Source of the DNA: Legionella sp. | GTDB taxonomy: Bacteria; Pseudomonadota; Gammaproteobacteria; Legionellales; Legionellaceae | Direction: 5' to 3' | Assembly: GCA_031291095.1 (NCBI GenBank) | Contig: JARLJR010000124.1 | Coordinates: 26,894 to 90,893, forward strand | Length of the DNA: 64,000 bases | Part shown: piece after piece, positions 7,174-16,634 of the stretch | How the letters are laid out: each line of letters opens with the position of its first letter | How positions within the stretch are numbered: the stretch's first letter is position 1 | The notes under the pieces: model-generated | What the model was told of the DNA's origin: nothing | Seen by the model: only the letters and a program-made list of their open reading frames with translations | Databases searched by the model: none | Made by a program: the position numbers and the translations under genes

Positions 7174-9117
7174 ATGACGATCTCGAAACAGCCTAATGAA
7201 CACTCAAATGTTAATGCCAAGAAAAAACCAGAAATAAATTACTTTGTAATCTTTGGTGATAGTCTTTCTGACGGCAAAAACATGGGTGAAAAAGCTTCAT
7301 TCCTAGGCTCATGGGCAAGATGGTTATGGTTAAAAATGCTTGATTTAGATAAATCACCCAAAGAGCGATTTACTAATGGATACACTTGGGCTGATGCGCT
7401 AAAAGCAAGGCTTGTCAGCAAATTTGCAAATGATGCTCAAATAGAAAAAGATTCGGCTCATGGTTTTAGTCGACATAATATGGATAATGCAGACATAAGT
7501 GATGATGTAATTTCCAAGATGCATGCAGATCGTAAAAAATTTACTTGGGATGAGGTATATGACCAATCAGTTCAAGTGAAACGTAAGAAAAGAGAGCAAG
7601 ATGCGGAAGAGAATCTTTTAGTCGCTCAAGATGCAAATAAAGCAAAGGGGAAAGGTCATGTTCTCGATAGCGCTGATGCAGCAGATGCTATTCTTGCTCA
7701 CGATAAAAACGCCGATCAGGGGCCTTTAAATGCAGAACTCCAAGAATCTAGCGATGATTTAGCAGACAAATATATTACAGATCCCCGTTATAGCCGTTAC
7801 GTACAAGATAGCTATACGCTTGACAGTGGTCGTAAAGCTCATTTTAATGGTCAGGTGTTTCTTGAAAACAATAGCCAAGGTGGCTCTACATCTCATAACT
7901 ACAAATGGTCAACCAAATTCCTTTCTATTTTCTCCCCATTTAGGGCATTAAAACTGTTTTTTACTCGTTTAATCGTTTCCAGCTTGCCGGAGCAGATCAC
8001 TCAATTTTTGAAAAACAATGAACAGCGAGAAATTTCTCAGGAACAAAAAGACAAAACATTAGTTACCTTGTTTTCTGGTGCTAATGACTTAATTACAGCG
8101 AATTCAAGACCGATGGAAGCAGCAGCAGATCTTGCTGTTAAAGGAACCATGGACAGCCTTGAGCGTTTATTAGCTCAAGGCTATAGTCATGTTGTTGTCT
8201 GTAACGCACCTGATTTATCATTAACGCCACGTTTTCAAAATAGTTCTGATGAAGAGCGTGCAAATGCGCGTAAAGTATCCGAATATTTTAATGCGCAACT
8301 CAAACTAAAATACAATGAGTTAAAAGCACGACATCCTAATTGTTCAATTGAACTCTTTGATATTGGGTCGGTTTTTAGTGAAATCTATCAAGATGTTCTT
8401 ACCCATGGTGAGCAATCAAAATATGCTGAATATTTTGACCAAGGCAAACTTAAAGAACCGTATATTGCCTCAAAAGATTTCCAAATCACTCCAGAGGGAA
8501 CTTCTCCTGGATGTAAACATATGTTTTGGGACGATGTACACCCTACCGCCACGATGCATGCTTTATTGATGGAGCGATTCGTTCAAGATAAAAAAGGCTT
8601 GGCGATGTATGATGTTTCCGCTCCAAAGGAGCAACCTGCTGAAAAATTGTGTCACTTATTTAGAGAAAAATACCACGAGAAATTGCAAGGAAATTTCTTA
8701 GGCTTGTGGTCTTACTCTAGAAAAGGATTACCAATTGATTATACAGCTCCTCAAGAAGCATTGATGACAATTTTAAATTATGCACTTAAAACTCACACGC
8801 AAGCTGGAGATTATGTTCGTGAAGCCATGAGTGATTTAGGTTGGTGGTCTGAAGAAAAAGGCCCCAATCTGACTATTCCTGCCATTGCCGATGCAATGTA
8901 TGCTTTAGATCATAAATCGCCGAAGGAAGTAAGAACAAGCTCACCTGCAAAAATGGCGAGTCTGCTGAACGTTACGGCTGCTCCGACACGACGCCATGAT
9001 TTAGAGTTAGATCCTGTGGTAGTGAAAAAACTGGAGTGTTTAAAGCATCGAAAGGAACTGGAGCCAGCAATTATTGCACAGCAAAATGAAGAGCACGCTT
9101 TGGTTTTAGGGATGTAA
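7174..9117 (+). CDS. SGNH/GDSL lipase or phospholipase
   Basis: The SGNH blocks are all present: block I FGDSLSDG with nucleophile S30, block III SGANDL with N304, and block V DDVHPT with D453 and H456. Between blocks I and III lies an insertion of about 170 charged residues, and about 190 residues follow the catalytic His, making the protein (647 residues) much longer than Legionella PlaA or PlaC. No signal peptide is visible. Family knowledge: Legionella GDSL enzymes hydrolyse phospholipids or transfer acyl groups to cholesterol. It is transcribed divergently from the neighbouring class 3 lipase. A cytosolic or translocated phospholipase is the best reading; the substrate is unknown. Confidence 0.85.
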   Translation: MTISKQPNEHSNVNAKKKPEINYFVIFGDSLSDGKNMGEKASFLGSWARWLWLKMLDLDKSPKERFTNGYTWADALKARLVSKFANDAQIEKDSAHGFSRHNMDNADISDDVISKMHADRKKFTWDEVYDQSVQVKRKKREQDAEENLLVAQDANKAKGKGHVLDSADAADAILAHDKNADQGPLNAELQESSDDLADKYITDPRYSRYVQDSYTLDSGRKAHFNGQVFLENNSQGGSTSHNYKWSTKFLSIFSPFRALKLFFTRLIVSSLPEQITQFLKNNEQREISQEQKDKTLVTLFSGANDLITANSRPMEAAADLAVKGTMDSLERLLAQGYSHVVVCNAPDLSLTPRFQNSSDEERANARKVSEYFNAQLKLKYNELKARHPNCSIELFDIGSVFSEIYQDVLTHGEQSKYAEYFDQGKLKEPYIASKDFQITPEGTSPGCKHMFWDDVHPTATMHALLMERFVQDKKGLAMYDVSAPKEQPAEKLCHLFREKYHEKLQGNFLGLWSYSRKGLPIDYTAPQEALMTILNYALKTHTQAGDYVREAMSDLGWWSEEKGPNLTIPAIADAMYALDHKSPKEVRTSSPAKMASLLNVTAAPTRRHDLELDPVVVKKLECLKHRKELEPAIIAQQNEEHALVLGM

Positions 9118-9142
9118 AACACCCACACTATTGTTCATTTGC

Positions 9143-9175
9143 CCGAATTACCGCAGCTTGACCACGGTAATTCGG
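9143..9175. repeat. Interspersed palindrome, ACCGC family (copy 2)
   Basis: A perfect 11-bp inverted repeat (CCGAATTACCG / CGGTAATTCGG) around the loop CAGCTTGACCA, located between the convergent GDSL-lipase and glutaminase genes. Confidence 0.7.
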
Positions 9176-9185
9176 TTGTTCTTAC

Positions 9186-10184
9186 CTACCGCTGATCCAA
9201 CAAATGCAATTTCCACTTCCGAGAAAGAGCTTTAAGAACCGCCTGTCCACGAACACTGGTACCTGCTTTATCAAGACGAGGAGAATAAACTGCAATCGCC
9301 ATTTTATTGGGTATAATCGCAATGATCCCCCCACTAACCCCGCTTTTTGATGGAATCCCAATTGTAACAAACCACGATCCACTTTTTTCATAAATCCCAT
9401 TAATCACCATTTCAGACAAGACATCACGCACAAACTCAGGAGCAATAACCTGTTGTTTGGTTATTGGGTTAATTCCATGATTTGCCAAGGTTGCCCCCAT
9501 TAAAGCCAGCTGTTTGGTATTCACCATAATCGAGCAAGCCTTAGTGTATCTATCTAAAACCTCATCCGGCTCACCAACAAGCATGTCACGGGATTTTAGT
9601 AATTGAGCTATTGCATGATTACGTCTATTGGTCTGTGATTCTGATGCATAAATTTTCTGGCTTAAAAATGGTTTGCCATCACTTAAGCTCCCAATAAACG
9701 ATAAAAGACGATTCCATTTCTGAGTTGAATCATCCCCCTTGATGTAGCTCGTAGTTTGTATGGCACCGAGATTAACAAAGGGATTATGAGGTGTATTCTG
9801 CTCTAGAGATCGAATTGAATTAAAGGGTTCCCCAGTGGCTTCAAGACCGATGTTATTAAAAATAATCTCTTCGCCATTATCCGCTAATGCCAAGGCATAG
9901 GCAAAAATTTTGGACATGGATTGCAAGGAAAACAAGGTCTCTGCATTACCTACTGACAGCGATTGCCCATCAACAGTTACAATAGAAATAGCGAATAACT
10001 CAGGGTCAACCTTTGCCAACTCCGGAATATAAGATGCCTGCTTTCCTTGCGTAATCGCTTTATCCTTTTCGTAGAGGGTATTTAATGTGGTCGTCGCATC
10101 GTTGGGTAAGCTATTTTGGTTAAAAGAGTAGGAAGGGTAATAAAATAGGCAGAGGATTATAAAAATGCTGATTTTGGTTTTCAT
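9186..10184 (-). CDS. Glutaminase with signal peptide
   Basis: Glutaminase (serine-dependent beta-lactamase-like fold) hydrolyses glutamine to glutamate and ammonia. The nucleophile motif is seen as SLQSMSK (S89, K92), along with NPFVNLGAIQTT and the C-terminal GIPSKSGVSGGI, all family landmarks. Unlike the typical cytosolic GlsA/YbaS enzyme of about 310 residues, this one begins with a hydrophobic signal sequence (residues 1-20, cleaved near SYS-FN), so it should act in the periplasm or outside. That fits extracellular amino-acid use by Legionella. The gene lies 23 bases downstream of ilvE on the same strand and may share its transcript. Confidence 0.9.
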   Translation of the reverse strand: MKTKISIFIILCLFYYPSYSFNQNSLPNDATTTLNTLYEKDKAITQGKQASYIPELAKVDPELFAISIVTVDGQSLSVGNAETLFSLQSMSKIFAYALALADNGEEIIFNNIGLEATGEPFNSIRSLEQNTPHNPFVNLGAIQTTSYIKGDDSTQKWNRLLSFIGSLSDGKPFLSQKIYASESQTNRRNHAIAQLLKSRDMLVGEPDEVLDRYTKACSIMVNTKQLALMGATLANHGINPITKQQVIAPEFVRDVLSEMVINGIYEKSGSWFVTIGIPSKSGVSGGIIAIIPNKMAIAVYSPRLDKAGTSVRGQAVLKALSRKWKLHLLDQR

Positions 10185-10207
10185 TGATACCCGCCTTTGC
10201 TAAACAA

Positions 10208-11116
10208 TTATTTAGTTAAATAGGTCAAATAATTCTGAAACTGACTATTTTTACCTCGGACCAGTTCCATGTATGCTGCTTTTATTAATTTTGTAATACG
10301 GCCCACCCCCTCTTGCCCAAAATGTTTGTCATTAATTGAACGAATTGCTGTGACCTCAGCTGCTGTTCCGGTAAAAAATGCCTCATCTGCTTGATATGCT
10401 TCATCTACGGTAATATTTTCTTCAATGACATCGAGCTCTAATGTGCCTGCTAGCTGTATAATCGTATTCCGGGTAATGCCTGAGAGAATTCCACCTAATT
10501 TAGGGGTATAAATCAGGTCATTTTTAACCATGAAAAAGTTTTCGCCGGAACCTTCAGTGATGTAACCATTAGAGTCAAGGAATAAGGCTTCATGATAATG
10601 AGTTCCCTGTAGCTCTAATGAGGCAAGAATGCTATTAACATAATGACCGCAAAGTTTTGCATCAACGACTGTTGAATCAGGATGAATGCGTATATAACAG
10701 CTGGTTTTGATATCCACACTCTCATGAGGAAGATATGCTCCCCATGGCCAACAGGCAATCGCTAAAACAACGGGATTGCCAATGGGATTTACCCCCAATT
10801 TTCCATAACCATAAAAAGCGATAGGACGTATATAGCCTTCATCAAGCTTATTTATTGCAACAACCTCTTTAATTGCATCAATAACTTCTTCTTTGGAATA
10901 CTCTAAAACCATTCTTAATGCTGAAGCGGAATAAAAAAGGCGATTAATATGATCTTCTAATCGAAAAATGGCAGGACCTTGCTCTGTCTTATAAAAACGT
11001 ATCCCTTCAAATGCACCACCACCGTAATGAAGCGTATGAGAGAGAACATGTGTTTTTGCTTCAGTCCATGGTACAAAAACCCCATCTTGCCAAATTACTT
11101 CTGTAGTATTCATCAT
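10208..11116 (-). CDS. ilvE: Branched-chain-amino-acid aminotransferase
   Basis: A fold-type IV PLP aminotransferase that interconverts Leu, Ile and Val with their 2-oxo acids, using 2-oxoglutarate/glutamate. Landmarks: YGGGAFEGIR near the N-terminus, the PLP lysine K154 in VVDAKLCGHY, ITEGSGENFF and GILSGITRN. The start was set at the ATG-ATG pair at 11116 (302 residues), because family members begin close to the IWQDGVFVPW segment; the frame extends 13 codons further upstream without support. The glutaminase gene follows 23 bases downstream. It is a standard cytosolic enzyme of branched-chain amino-acid metabolism. Confidence 0.93.
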   Translation of the reverse strand: MMNTTEVIWQDGVFVPWTEAKTHVLSHTLHYGGGAFEGIRFYKTEQGPAIFRLEDHINRLFYSASALRMVLEYSKEEVIDAIKEVVAINKLDEGYIRPIAFYGYGKLGVNPIGNPVVLAIACWPWGAYLPHESVDIKTSCYIRIHPDSTVVDAKLCGHYVNSILASLELQGTHYHEALFLDSNGYITEGSGENFFMVKNDLIYTPKLGGILSGITRNTIIQLAGTLELDVIEENITVDEAYQADEAFFTGTAAEVTAIRSINDKHFGQEGVGRITKLIKAAYMELVRGKNSQFQNYLTYLTK

Positions 11117-11312
11117 AATTTTTTCCCGGGATATTGAGGTCAAATAAAGGATCAAGCACGAGTGCGCCCTATTCTTGAGAATATTATTTTCAAGTATAGA
11201 TGATGATTTATTGTTATATTTACGAATCGCGTGATTATTATTTAAACTAATAAGTTAGATATTAATCCAATACTGGCTATACTTAATAAGGGTAACTTTG
11301 ATGTAAGCTGTT

Positions 11313-13685
11313 ATGACCCCACCCAAACAAGAATGGCTAATCGATGATAAGATAAATATTTATCGCATTAATCGAGGCCGCGTCAAATTAACAAACACAT
11401 TAATACCTGGTTATAGCCTGGGGTTAGGACTTTTATTCTGTAAGTTTGCTGAAACGGAACAATGGAATGAGTTTTATACTCTAATCGATAGTATTAATGA
11501 CTGGAAAGAAGATGAACATTTATTGGAGCAAGTTCTGCGGCTCAAGGAAACCCAGGAGTGGATCCAGGCCAATGAAAAATATAAAGAACTTTTGTCCCAA
11601 TTTCCAGGACTTAAAAATCTAGCTTTTAGCGATCAAATTCAACAATTGGTTTCATCCTTGCACATCAGCCCCGAACAACGACATTGCTTATTAAGCGTAG
11701 AGATTCCTAATGATCCATTCATGGACGAGTTTATTGATATGCTGGAAACTTCGCAAAACCTACATTTGCGCCTTGGCTCTCCACATGAGACAGACGCCAC
11801 AGCCCGTTCTGAATTTGAATCCTATCAAGTTTTACCTAAACAAAGATTCATAGAGGTACTACAAAAACTTCCGGCCAATGTCCCAATTTTAATGAGTACA
11901 GGACGAAAAATTTTTGCGATTTATCATCGATTATCCTCAAATGAATGGATTTATTATAATTCGAATCATTTAAAAATAATCCCGCCATTCACTAATGTAG
12001 ACTCCCTATCCAATTTTATCCTTAGTTCTGTTTATAAAAATGAATCTAAGGGCACACACATTCCACTAGGGCTAATAGTTCCCAAACAAAATAAAGACCT
12101 TGTTTTTGATTCTGGAGAGCTAGAGCGACTTTGTAGTGAATTTATCGATGAAAAAACCGCAGCCCAGCAAGTTATAACCACAGCGCTTGACGATTATCCC
12201 ACCGACCATTTAGCTCCTTTACATTTAGCCGTTTTGGCTAATGCTCAGAGAAATATAGAACAATTACTTACTCGCGGTGTTGAAGTAAACACTCTAGATG
12301 GCTTAGGGTTTTCAGCGCTTCATTATGCTACAGCGAGCGTTGCAAAAATCCTGATTGCTCATGGCGCTGATGTGAATCAGCCTGTAAAGAAAACAATACA
12401 ACTCAAAGAGCCAAGCGAATCATTATATTACTCCATAGAGAATGTTACTCCTCTTTATATTGCTTGCAATTTCGGTGCGTTAGATAAGATCAAACTTTTA
12501 ATTGCCCATGGAGCAAACATCAATGCCTGCTCATCTACAGGCATGAACCCCATTATTATCGCCTTACTTAAAGGCCATGCAGAAGTGGTTAGTTATTTAT
12601 TAGAAAACAATGCTCAGGTTGATTCTTTACTTAGAAAACCTACAACTCCAGAGTTAATTACTCCCGATGAGAAGAGCCTGAGAGCACTGGATTTTTTTGG
12701 TGCAGTGTTCGCACCATTTTATGCAAATCATACTGCTGCAATGTGTGCTATTCGTAATGAAAATAGCGCGATGCTCAATCTATTAATTCAGCACCGTAAT
12801 GTGGTTCATGAAAAAGATCAATATGGTGTCACCTTATTACATCGGGTAATTTGGTCCAATAACCTGCTTTTAGCGAAACAGCTATTGGAAGGTGGAGCGG
12901 ATCCGAATGCATTGAGTGCTCCAGTGAATTCCCCAAGTTCGCTTATGAGCCCTCTTTATATTGCCTGCCTTCAAAATAACTTTAAAATGGCTCAATTACT
13001 GCTCCAGTATGGCGCATCAACTCGGATTAATAGTCCTGGTGAGTTATCCTGTTTACTTACTGTGATTGAAAATGGATCGTTGCCACTAGTTACCTTGCTT
13101 GCAGAGCATGGAGCTAATTTTGGACAATTACATCAAGGTATTAGCCTACTTGATCTCGCTATTCGTCAAAAGCACTACCATTTAGTGGATTTATTATTGG
13201 CTCAAGGGATTGAGCCTAGAATGAATACGGGTTTTATTTCAACCTTACATCTTGCGATTTATCAAAGACATATTCCGACCATTAGTAAAATTTTATCTTG
13301 GTATGTACACCATGGCATTCCTTGTAATGAAGAGATGAATATAAATAGCAAAAATATAGCCTTACTACTTAATCTCTATCAAGCATTAAAACATGCAATT
13401 CCCTTACAAAAGCAATTATGCACCTGTCTTATGAATATTGAGCCAGCAGATCGTTTACCGGTAATAGAGCATGCTGTGTTATTTAGACATGGTGATAAGG
13501 CATTGTTTATAAAAATTGCGGAAGCAATTAAAGCTCAAGTTAACGCAACCCCGGAAGAAGTAATTTCCATAATTCAGACTGGAATGGTTGACGATATAGG
13601 TTTGTCTCAAGAAGGAAAAGATTTTTTAGACATGCTGATACAATTTGCTCGTGATTATAAAACCACGATGAGGTTAGCCTCGTAG
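11313..13685 (+). CDS. Ankyrin-repeat protein with degenerate cysteine-peptidase-like N-terminus, effector candidate
   Basis: Ankyrin repeats run from about residue 300 to 680, shown by units such as APLHLAVLANAQ, SALHYATASVAK and TPLYIACNFGALDKIKLLIA. The N-terminal 260 residues have a pattern seen in YopT-like cysteine-peptidase domains: GYSLGLGLLF near residue 35 where GxCxGLS is usual, and TGRKIFAIYHRL...WIYYNSNH near 196-218 where GHxxAxY...W.Y.D/N is usual. The catalytic Cys would be Ser35 and the His would be Arg198, so the domain looks inactive. Family knowledge: ankyrin proteins are frequent Dot/Icm effectors. The gene stands alone. The domain reading is my inference from pattern. 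Confidence 0.8.
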   Translation: MTPPKQEWLIDDKINIYRINRGRVKLTNTLIPGYSLGLGLLFCKFAETEQWNEFYTLIDSINDWKEDEHLLEQVLRLKETQEWIQANEKYKELLSQFPGLKNLAFSDQIQQLVSSLHISPEQRHCLLSVEIPNDPFMDEFIDMLETSQNLHLRLGSPHETDATARSEFESYQVLPKQRFIEVLQKLPANVPILMSTGRKIFAIYHRLSSNEWIYYNSNHLKIIPPFTNVDSLSNFILSSVYKNESKGTHIPLGLIVPKQNKDLVFDSGELERLCSEFIDEKTAAQQVITTALDDYPTDHLAPLHLAVLANAQRNIEQLLTRGVEVNTLDGLGFSALHYATASVAKILIAHGADVNQPVKKTIQLKEPSESLYYSIENVTPLYIACNFGALDKIKLLIAHGANINACSSTGMNPIIIALLKGHAEVVSYLLENNAQVDSLLRKPTTPELITPDEKSLRALDFFGAVFAPFYANHTAAMCAIRNENSAMLNLLIQHRNVVHEKDQYGVTLLHRVIWSNNLLLAKQLLEGGADPNALSAPVNSPSSLMSPLYIACLQNNFKMAQLLLQYGASTRINSPGELSCLLTVIENGSLPLVTLLAEHGANFGQLHQGISLLDLAIRQKHYHLVDLLLAQGIEPRMNTGFISTLHLAIYQRHIPTISKILSWYVHHGIPCNEEMNINSKNIALLLNLYQALKHAIPLQKQLCTCLMNIEPADRLPVIEHAVLFRHGDKALFIKIAEAIKAQVNATPEEVISIIQTGMVDDIGLSQEGKDFLDMLIQFARDYKTTMRLAS

Positions 13686-13707
13686 CCTGATTGCTTGCAA
13701 CCAGGCT
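13684..13707. terminator. GGTTGC-family palindrome (copy 2)
   Basis: Inverted repeat AGCCTGATTGC / GCAACCAGGCT (one mismatch) directly at the ankyrin gene stop and ahead of the convergent MFS gene. Confidence 0.55.
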
Positions 13708-13721
13708 GCATCGAAGGATTT

Positions 13722-14939
13722 TTAAGCCGCGCTAACCCGACTTAAGTAAGATTTTTCCTGATAAGCCAAAATAAGAAACCCGATTACTCCTGCTGCCAGA
13801 GTCACAGGAATTACCCCAATTCCATAAACAAAAGCTTGCGAATCATTAACCCCACCATAAGCATTAATCACAAAGCCAATTGTAGAGTGGAACGCATAGC
13901 CAAAAATCATAATAATCATATTCGCAATTGCAGTGGCAAGACCAGCCTGATCTTCGGGCACATAAGTCGATATTTTATAGATAGCTAAAATCTGATAAGC
14001 ACAACAAACCCCTACCAGCGCAAAACTTATAGTAATGCTGGGTACTGCTAGAGTTCCTGTAATTAATAAGGCAAAGATTAAGCACATGATAATGCCTGAA
14101 GCAATAATAGTTCCTAAGTAATAACCCGTTTTTTCGGCGATAAAACTTAATACTGGCGCTCCAAAGCACATACCTAAATAAATCATTGAGGGCAGATAAG
14201 TGGCTGTAGCACTATTTAACTGATAAGCCTCTTTTAAGAAAACCGGTCCCCAGACATCAGAAAACCCTTCAAGCGGTCCAAGCATTAGACCTGCAAAAAA
14301 GCACATCATCATGATTTTACTGTTCGAGAAAATAGCTTTTATGTTGGCGCGGACCGACTCGTGTTGAACTGGCTTGGCATCGGGTACAATAAACCAGGTA
14401 ATTGAAGCCAAAACCAAGCCCATTACAATAAATATCTCAACTACTTGTTTATAGCCCAACCACTGGCACAGATAACTTACTGGACCACCACCATAAATCG
14501 CACCTAGAAGTCCTATCATAACAGACAAACTTAGCATACGTGGGAAAAGACGCTCATTAAATGTCATGCGAATTATTTTAAAAACACCTAAGATTGCCGC
14601 TGAAGAGCCAACACCAATTAACGCCCTACCAACTAAGGGGTAAACCCAATGTTCTGCAAAAATAATCGGTAACAGCCCAATGACGGTCAGTAAAATACAA
14701 CCCGTCATTACTTTGCGTGGTCCGAAACGGTCCAACATAATACCAATAGGTAAATGCAGCAAGGAATAACCAAGGTAATAAACACCAGAGAATTGACCAA
14801 ACTCTGTCGCATTAATATGAAACTGTGAGGTAATATCATTAAGCATGATACTTGGCATCACTCTTAATATATATTGGTAGGCATAAAAAATTGAAACGAT
14901 AATCCAAACAAACCAGGCGACAACGCGTGAAGCAGACAT
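13722..14939 (-). CDS. MFS transporter
   Basis: About 405 residues with 12 predicted transmembrane helices and the major-facilitator motif A between helices 2 and 3 (GIMLDRFGPRKVM). The start was set at the ATG at 14939, which has GAGGA five bases upstream; a TTG four codons earlier overlaps that ribosome-binding site and is unlikely. It is an inner-membrane secondary transporter. Legionella has a large family of such MFS permeases (Pht type) for amino acids, nucleosides and organic acids, but the substrate here cannot be read from sequence. It is divergent from an Lrp-type regulator with an operator-like palindrome between them, suggesting control by that regulator and perhaps an amino-acid substrate. 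Confidence 0.88.
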   Translation of the reverse strand: MSASRVVAWFVWIIVSIFYAYQYILRVMPSIMLNDITSQFHINATEFGQFSGVYYLGYSLLHLPIGIMLDRFGPRKVMTGCILLTVIGLLPIIFAEHWVYPLVGRALIGVGSSAAILGVFKIIRMTFNERLFPRMLSLSVMIGLLGAIYGGGPVSYLCQWLGYKQVVEIFIVMGLVLASITWFIVPDAKPVQHESVRANIKAIFSNSKIMMMCFFAGLMLGPLEGFSDVWGPVFLKEAYQLNSATATYLPSMIYLGMCFGAPVLSFIAEKTGYYLGTIIASGIIMCLIFALLITGTLAVPSITISFALVGVCCAYQILAIYKISTYVPEDQAGLATAIANMIIMIFGYAFHSTIGFVINAYGGVNDSQAFVYGIGVIPVTLAAGVIGFLILAYQEKSYLSRVSAA

Positions 14940-15065
14940 AAGTATCCTCAAAATAAAGCAACCTAAAACACATCTTGCTCACTCTATGAGCAAGAGATAT
15001 TTTATCGCATTTGGCTTGAAATTTTTTTTCAAAAATCAACATAAAAAGATTAAATTTGAATTAAA

Positions 15066-15123
15066 ATTTCATTTTTTCATAAAAAAATGAAATAAAATGC
15101 TATCATGAAAAATAATCATGATA
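15066..15123. promoter_or_regulatory. Candidate operators between MFS gene and lrp-type gene
   Basis: Two perfect inverted repeats lie in the divergent intergenic region: ATTTCATTTTTT / AAAAAATGAAAT with a 4-nt centre (15066-15093), and TATCATGA / TCATGATA with a 7-nt centre (15101-15123), the latter ending 14 bases before the regulator start. Lrp/AsnC proteins bind AT-rich palindromes of about 15 bp, so autoregulation and control of the transporter are plausible. Confidence 0.55.
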
Positions 15124-15137
15124 CTTATTAGAATAAA

Positions 15138-15608
15138 ATGACCTTAGATCGAATTGATAAAAAGATTCTTGAAATCCTACAAGCAAATTGTCAAATTAGC
15201 AATCAAGAGCTCGCTGAGCGCGTGGCCCTATCGCCTTCCTCCTGCCTTCGCCGTGTTAGTTTATTAATGGATCATGGCTATATTAAAAAACAAGTTGCGC
15301 TCCTTGAGCCTGAAAAGCTAGGGTTAAACCTGACAGTGATTATCTTAGTAGGCCTAAATAGCCATCAGCCCGCCGTAATGGCGCAATTTGAGGAACATAT
15401 TCGTTTTCTTCCTGAGGTGGTACAATGTTATTTGATTACAGGCCAATCAGCTGATTATTTATTAAAAGTAATAGTACCCGATTTAAACGCTTATCAGGCT
15501 TTTTTGCTAGAACAGTTAACTCGTATTAATTGTGTAAGTAGTGTGCACTCTAGTTTTATTTTAAGAACCATTTGTGAAACAACAGCACTGCCCTTAGAGC
15601 ATTTATAA
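15138..15608 (+). CDS. Lrp/AsnC family transcriptional regulator
   Basis: A 156-residue protein of standard Lrp architecture: an N-terminal winged helix-turn-helix (LDRIDKKILEILQANCQISN then LAERVALSPSSCLRRVSLL) followed by a RAM/AsnC ligand-binding domain (VVQCYLITGQSADYLLKVIV). Family members sense amino acids and act as octamers wrapping DNA. It is divergent from the MFS transporter across 198 bases that contain two palindromes, and is followed 48 bases later by an arylamine N-acetyltransferase gene, which may be co-transcribed. The likely targets are itself and the transporter. Confidence 0.93.
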   Translation: MTLDRIDKKILEILQANCQISNQELAERVALSPSSCLRRVSLLMDHGYIKKQVALLEPEKLGLNLTVIILVGLNSHQPAVMAQFEEHIRFLPEVVQCYLITGQSADYLLKVIVPDLNAYQAFLLEQLTRINCVSSVHSSFILRTICETTALPLEHL

Positions 15609-15656
15609 ATACAAAAGCAAGCTACAGAACTATTCCTATTGGATAAGGGATGAATC

Positions 15657-16622
15657 ATGACAAAAGTTAACTTAGAACACTATCTCAAAAAAATACAGCT
15701 AACAGTTCCCGCAGCTCTTGTTGATTTATCACCAGTTGAGCGCCTTCAACTATTAAACGATATTTATTTTGCGCATGTTAAAACCTTCCCTTACTCCAAC
15801 CTTGAGCTACGCCAGGTTTCCCAATATCATCCAGTTCAAAGAGTCCCTATTTCTTTTTTCAACTATCACTCGTTGCTTTCCGAAGAAAGACATGGAGGCT
15901 TTTGCTTTCAAACGGCGGCTTTACTCGCTGATGCTCTATCACAAATAGGATACCAAGTTAATTTGTGCGCAGCCCATGCCCTTTTAGGCGCCGCAGTAAA
16001 TGCACCTAAGATGCTTGCATTTCCCCGTACGCATTTGATTTTAGATGTTCGCTTAGGTGAAAAACGCTTTTTACTTGATCCTGGATTAGGTTCATCATCA
16101 CCCCGCTATCCGGTACCCATAACAGAAACAGAAGAGCCGATGTTGCAAGATGGTGAAGAGTTCCGAGTTTGTCGAATAGATAATGTCTATGTACTTGATA
16201 AAAAAACTCGCCAAGGTTGGTTCCATCAAACGCAATCAGATTTAGTGCCTATAAGTTCGAAAACTGCAGCATTCAACATGCTTAAATTACAACTTCACCC
16301 AGTCCCCCTAAATATACGTGATAATAAAACCGTGATTGGCATTATTACGGAGCAAGGGCGTAAATCATTATTCTGGGATGAGCAATCAGACTTATTAAAA
16401 TTTTCTAAGCAAGAGAACGGTCAATATACCCAAATCGTTATCAATGACTTTGAAGAAGGACAACGGTTATTAGAGCAGGAGTTTGATATTCAGCATATTT
16501 CAGCTGAGGACTTAGCGAGTTATTGTACTAAGACTGTTTTACCTACTCCCAAAGTTGCATGGACAGTTGATTTTCCATTGGATAGAACTGATCTGGAAGA
16601 TAATTTAACTTATCGCTTGTGA
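15657..16622 (+). CDS. Arylamine N-acetyltransferase family protein
   Basis: The NAT fold uses a Cys-His-Asp triad to move acyl groups from CoA to arylamines. Here the Cys is C83 in RHGGFCFQTA (family RxGGxCxE), the His lies in FPRTHLILDV and the Asp in FLLDPGLGSS. The protein has 321 residues, slightly longer than typical bacterial NATs (about 280). Gln replaces the usual Glu after the catalytic Cys, a minor variation. No signal peptide, so cytosolic. It follows the Lrp-type gene in the same direction. The physiological acceptor is unknown; detoxification of aromatic amines is the usual suggestion. Confidence 0.88.
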   Translation: MTKVNLEHYLKKIQLTVPAALVDLSPVERLQLLNDIYFAHVKTFPYSNLELRQVSQYHPVQRVPISFFNYHSLLSEERHGGFCFQTAALLADALSQIGYQVNLCAAHALLGAAVNAPKMLAFPRTHLILDVRLGEKRFLLDPGLGSSSPRYPVPITETEEPMLQDGEEFRVCRIDNVYVLDKKTRQGWFHQTQSDLVPISSKTAAFNMLKLQLHPVPLNIRDNKTVIGIITEQGRKSLFWDEQSDLLKFSKQENGQYTQIVINDFEEGQRLLEQEFDIQHISAEDLASYCTKTVLPTPKVAWTVDFPLDRTDLEDNLTYRL

Positions 16623-16634
16623 GAATAAAGGGGC

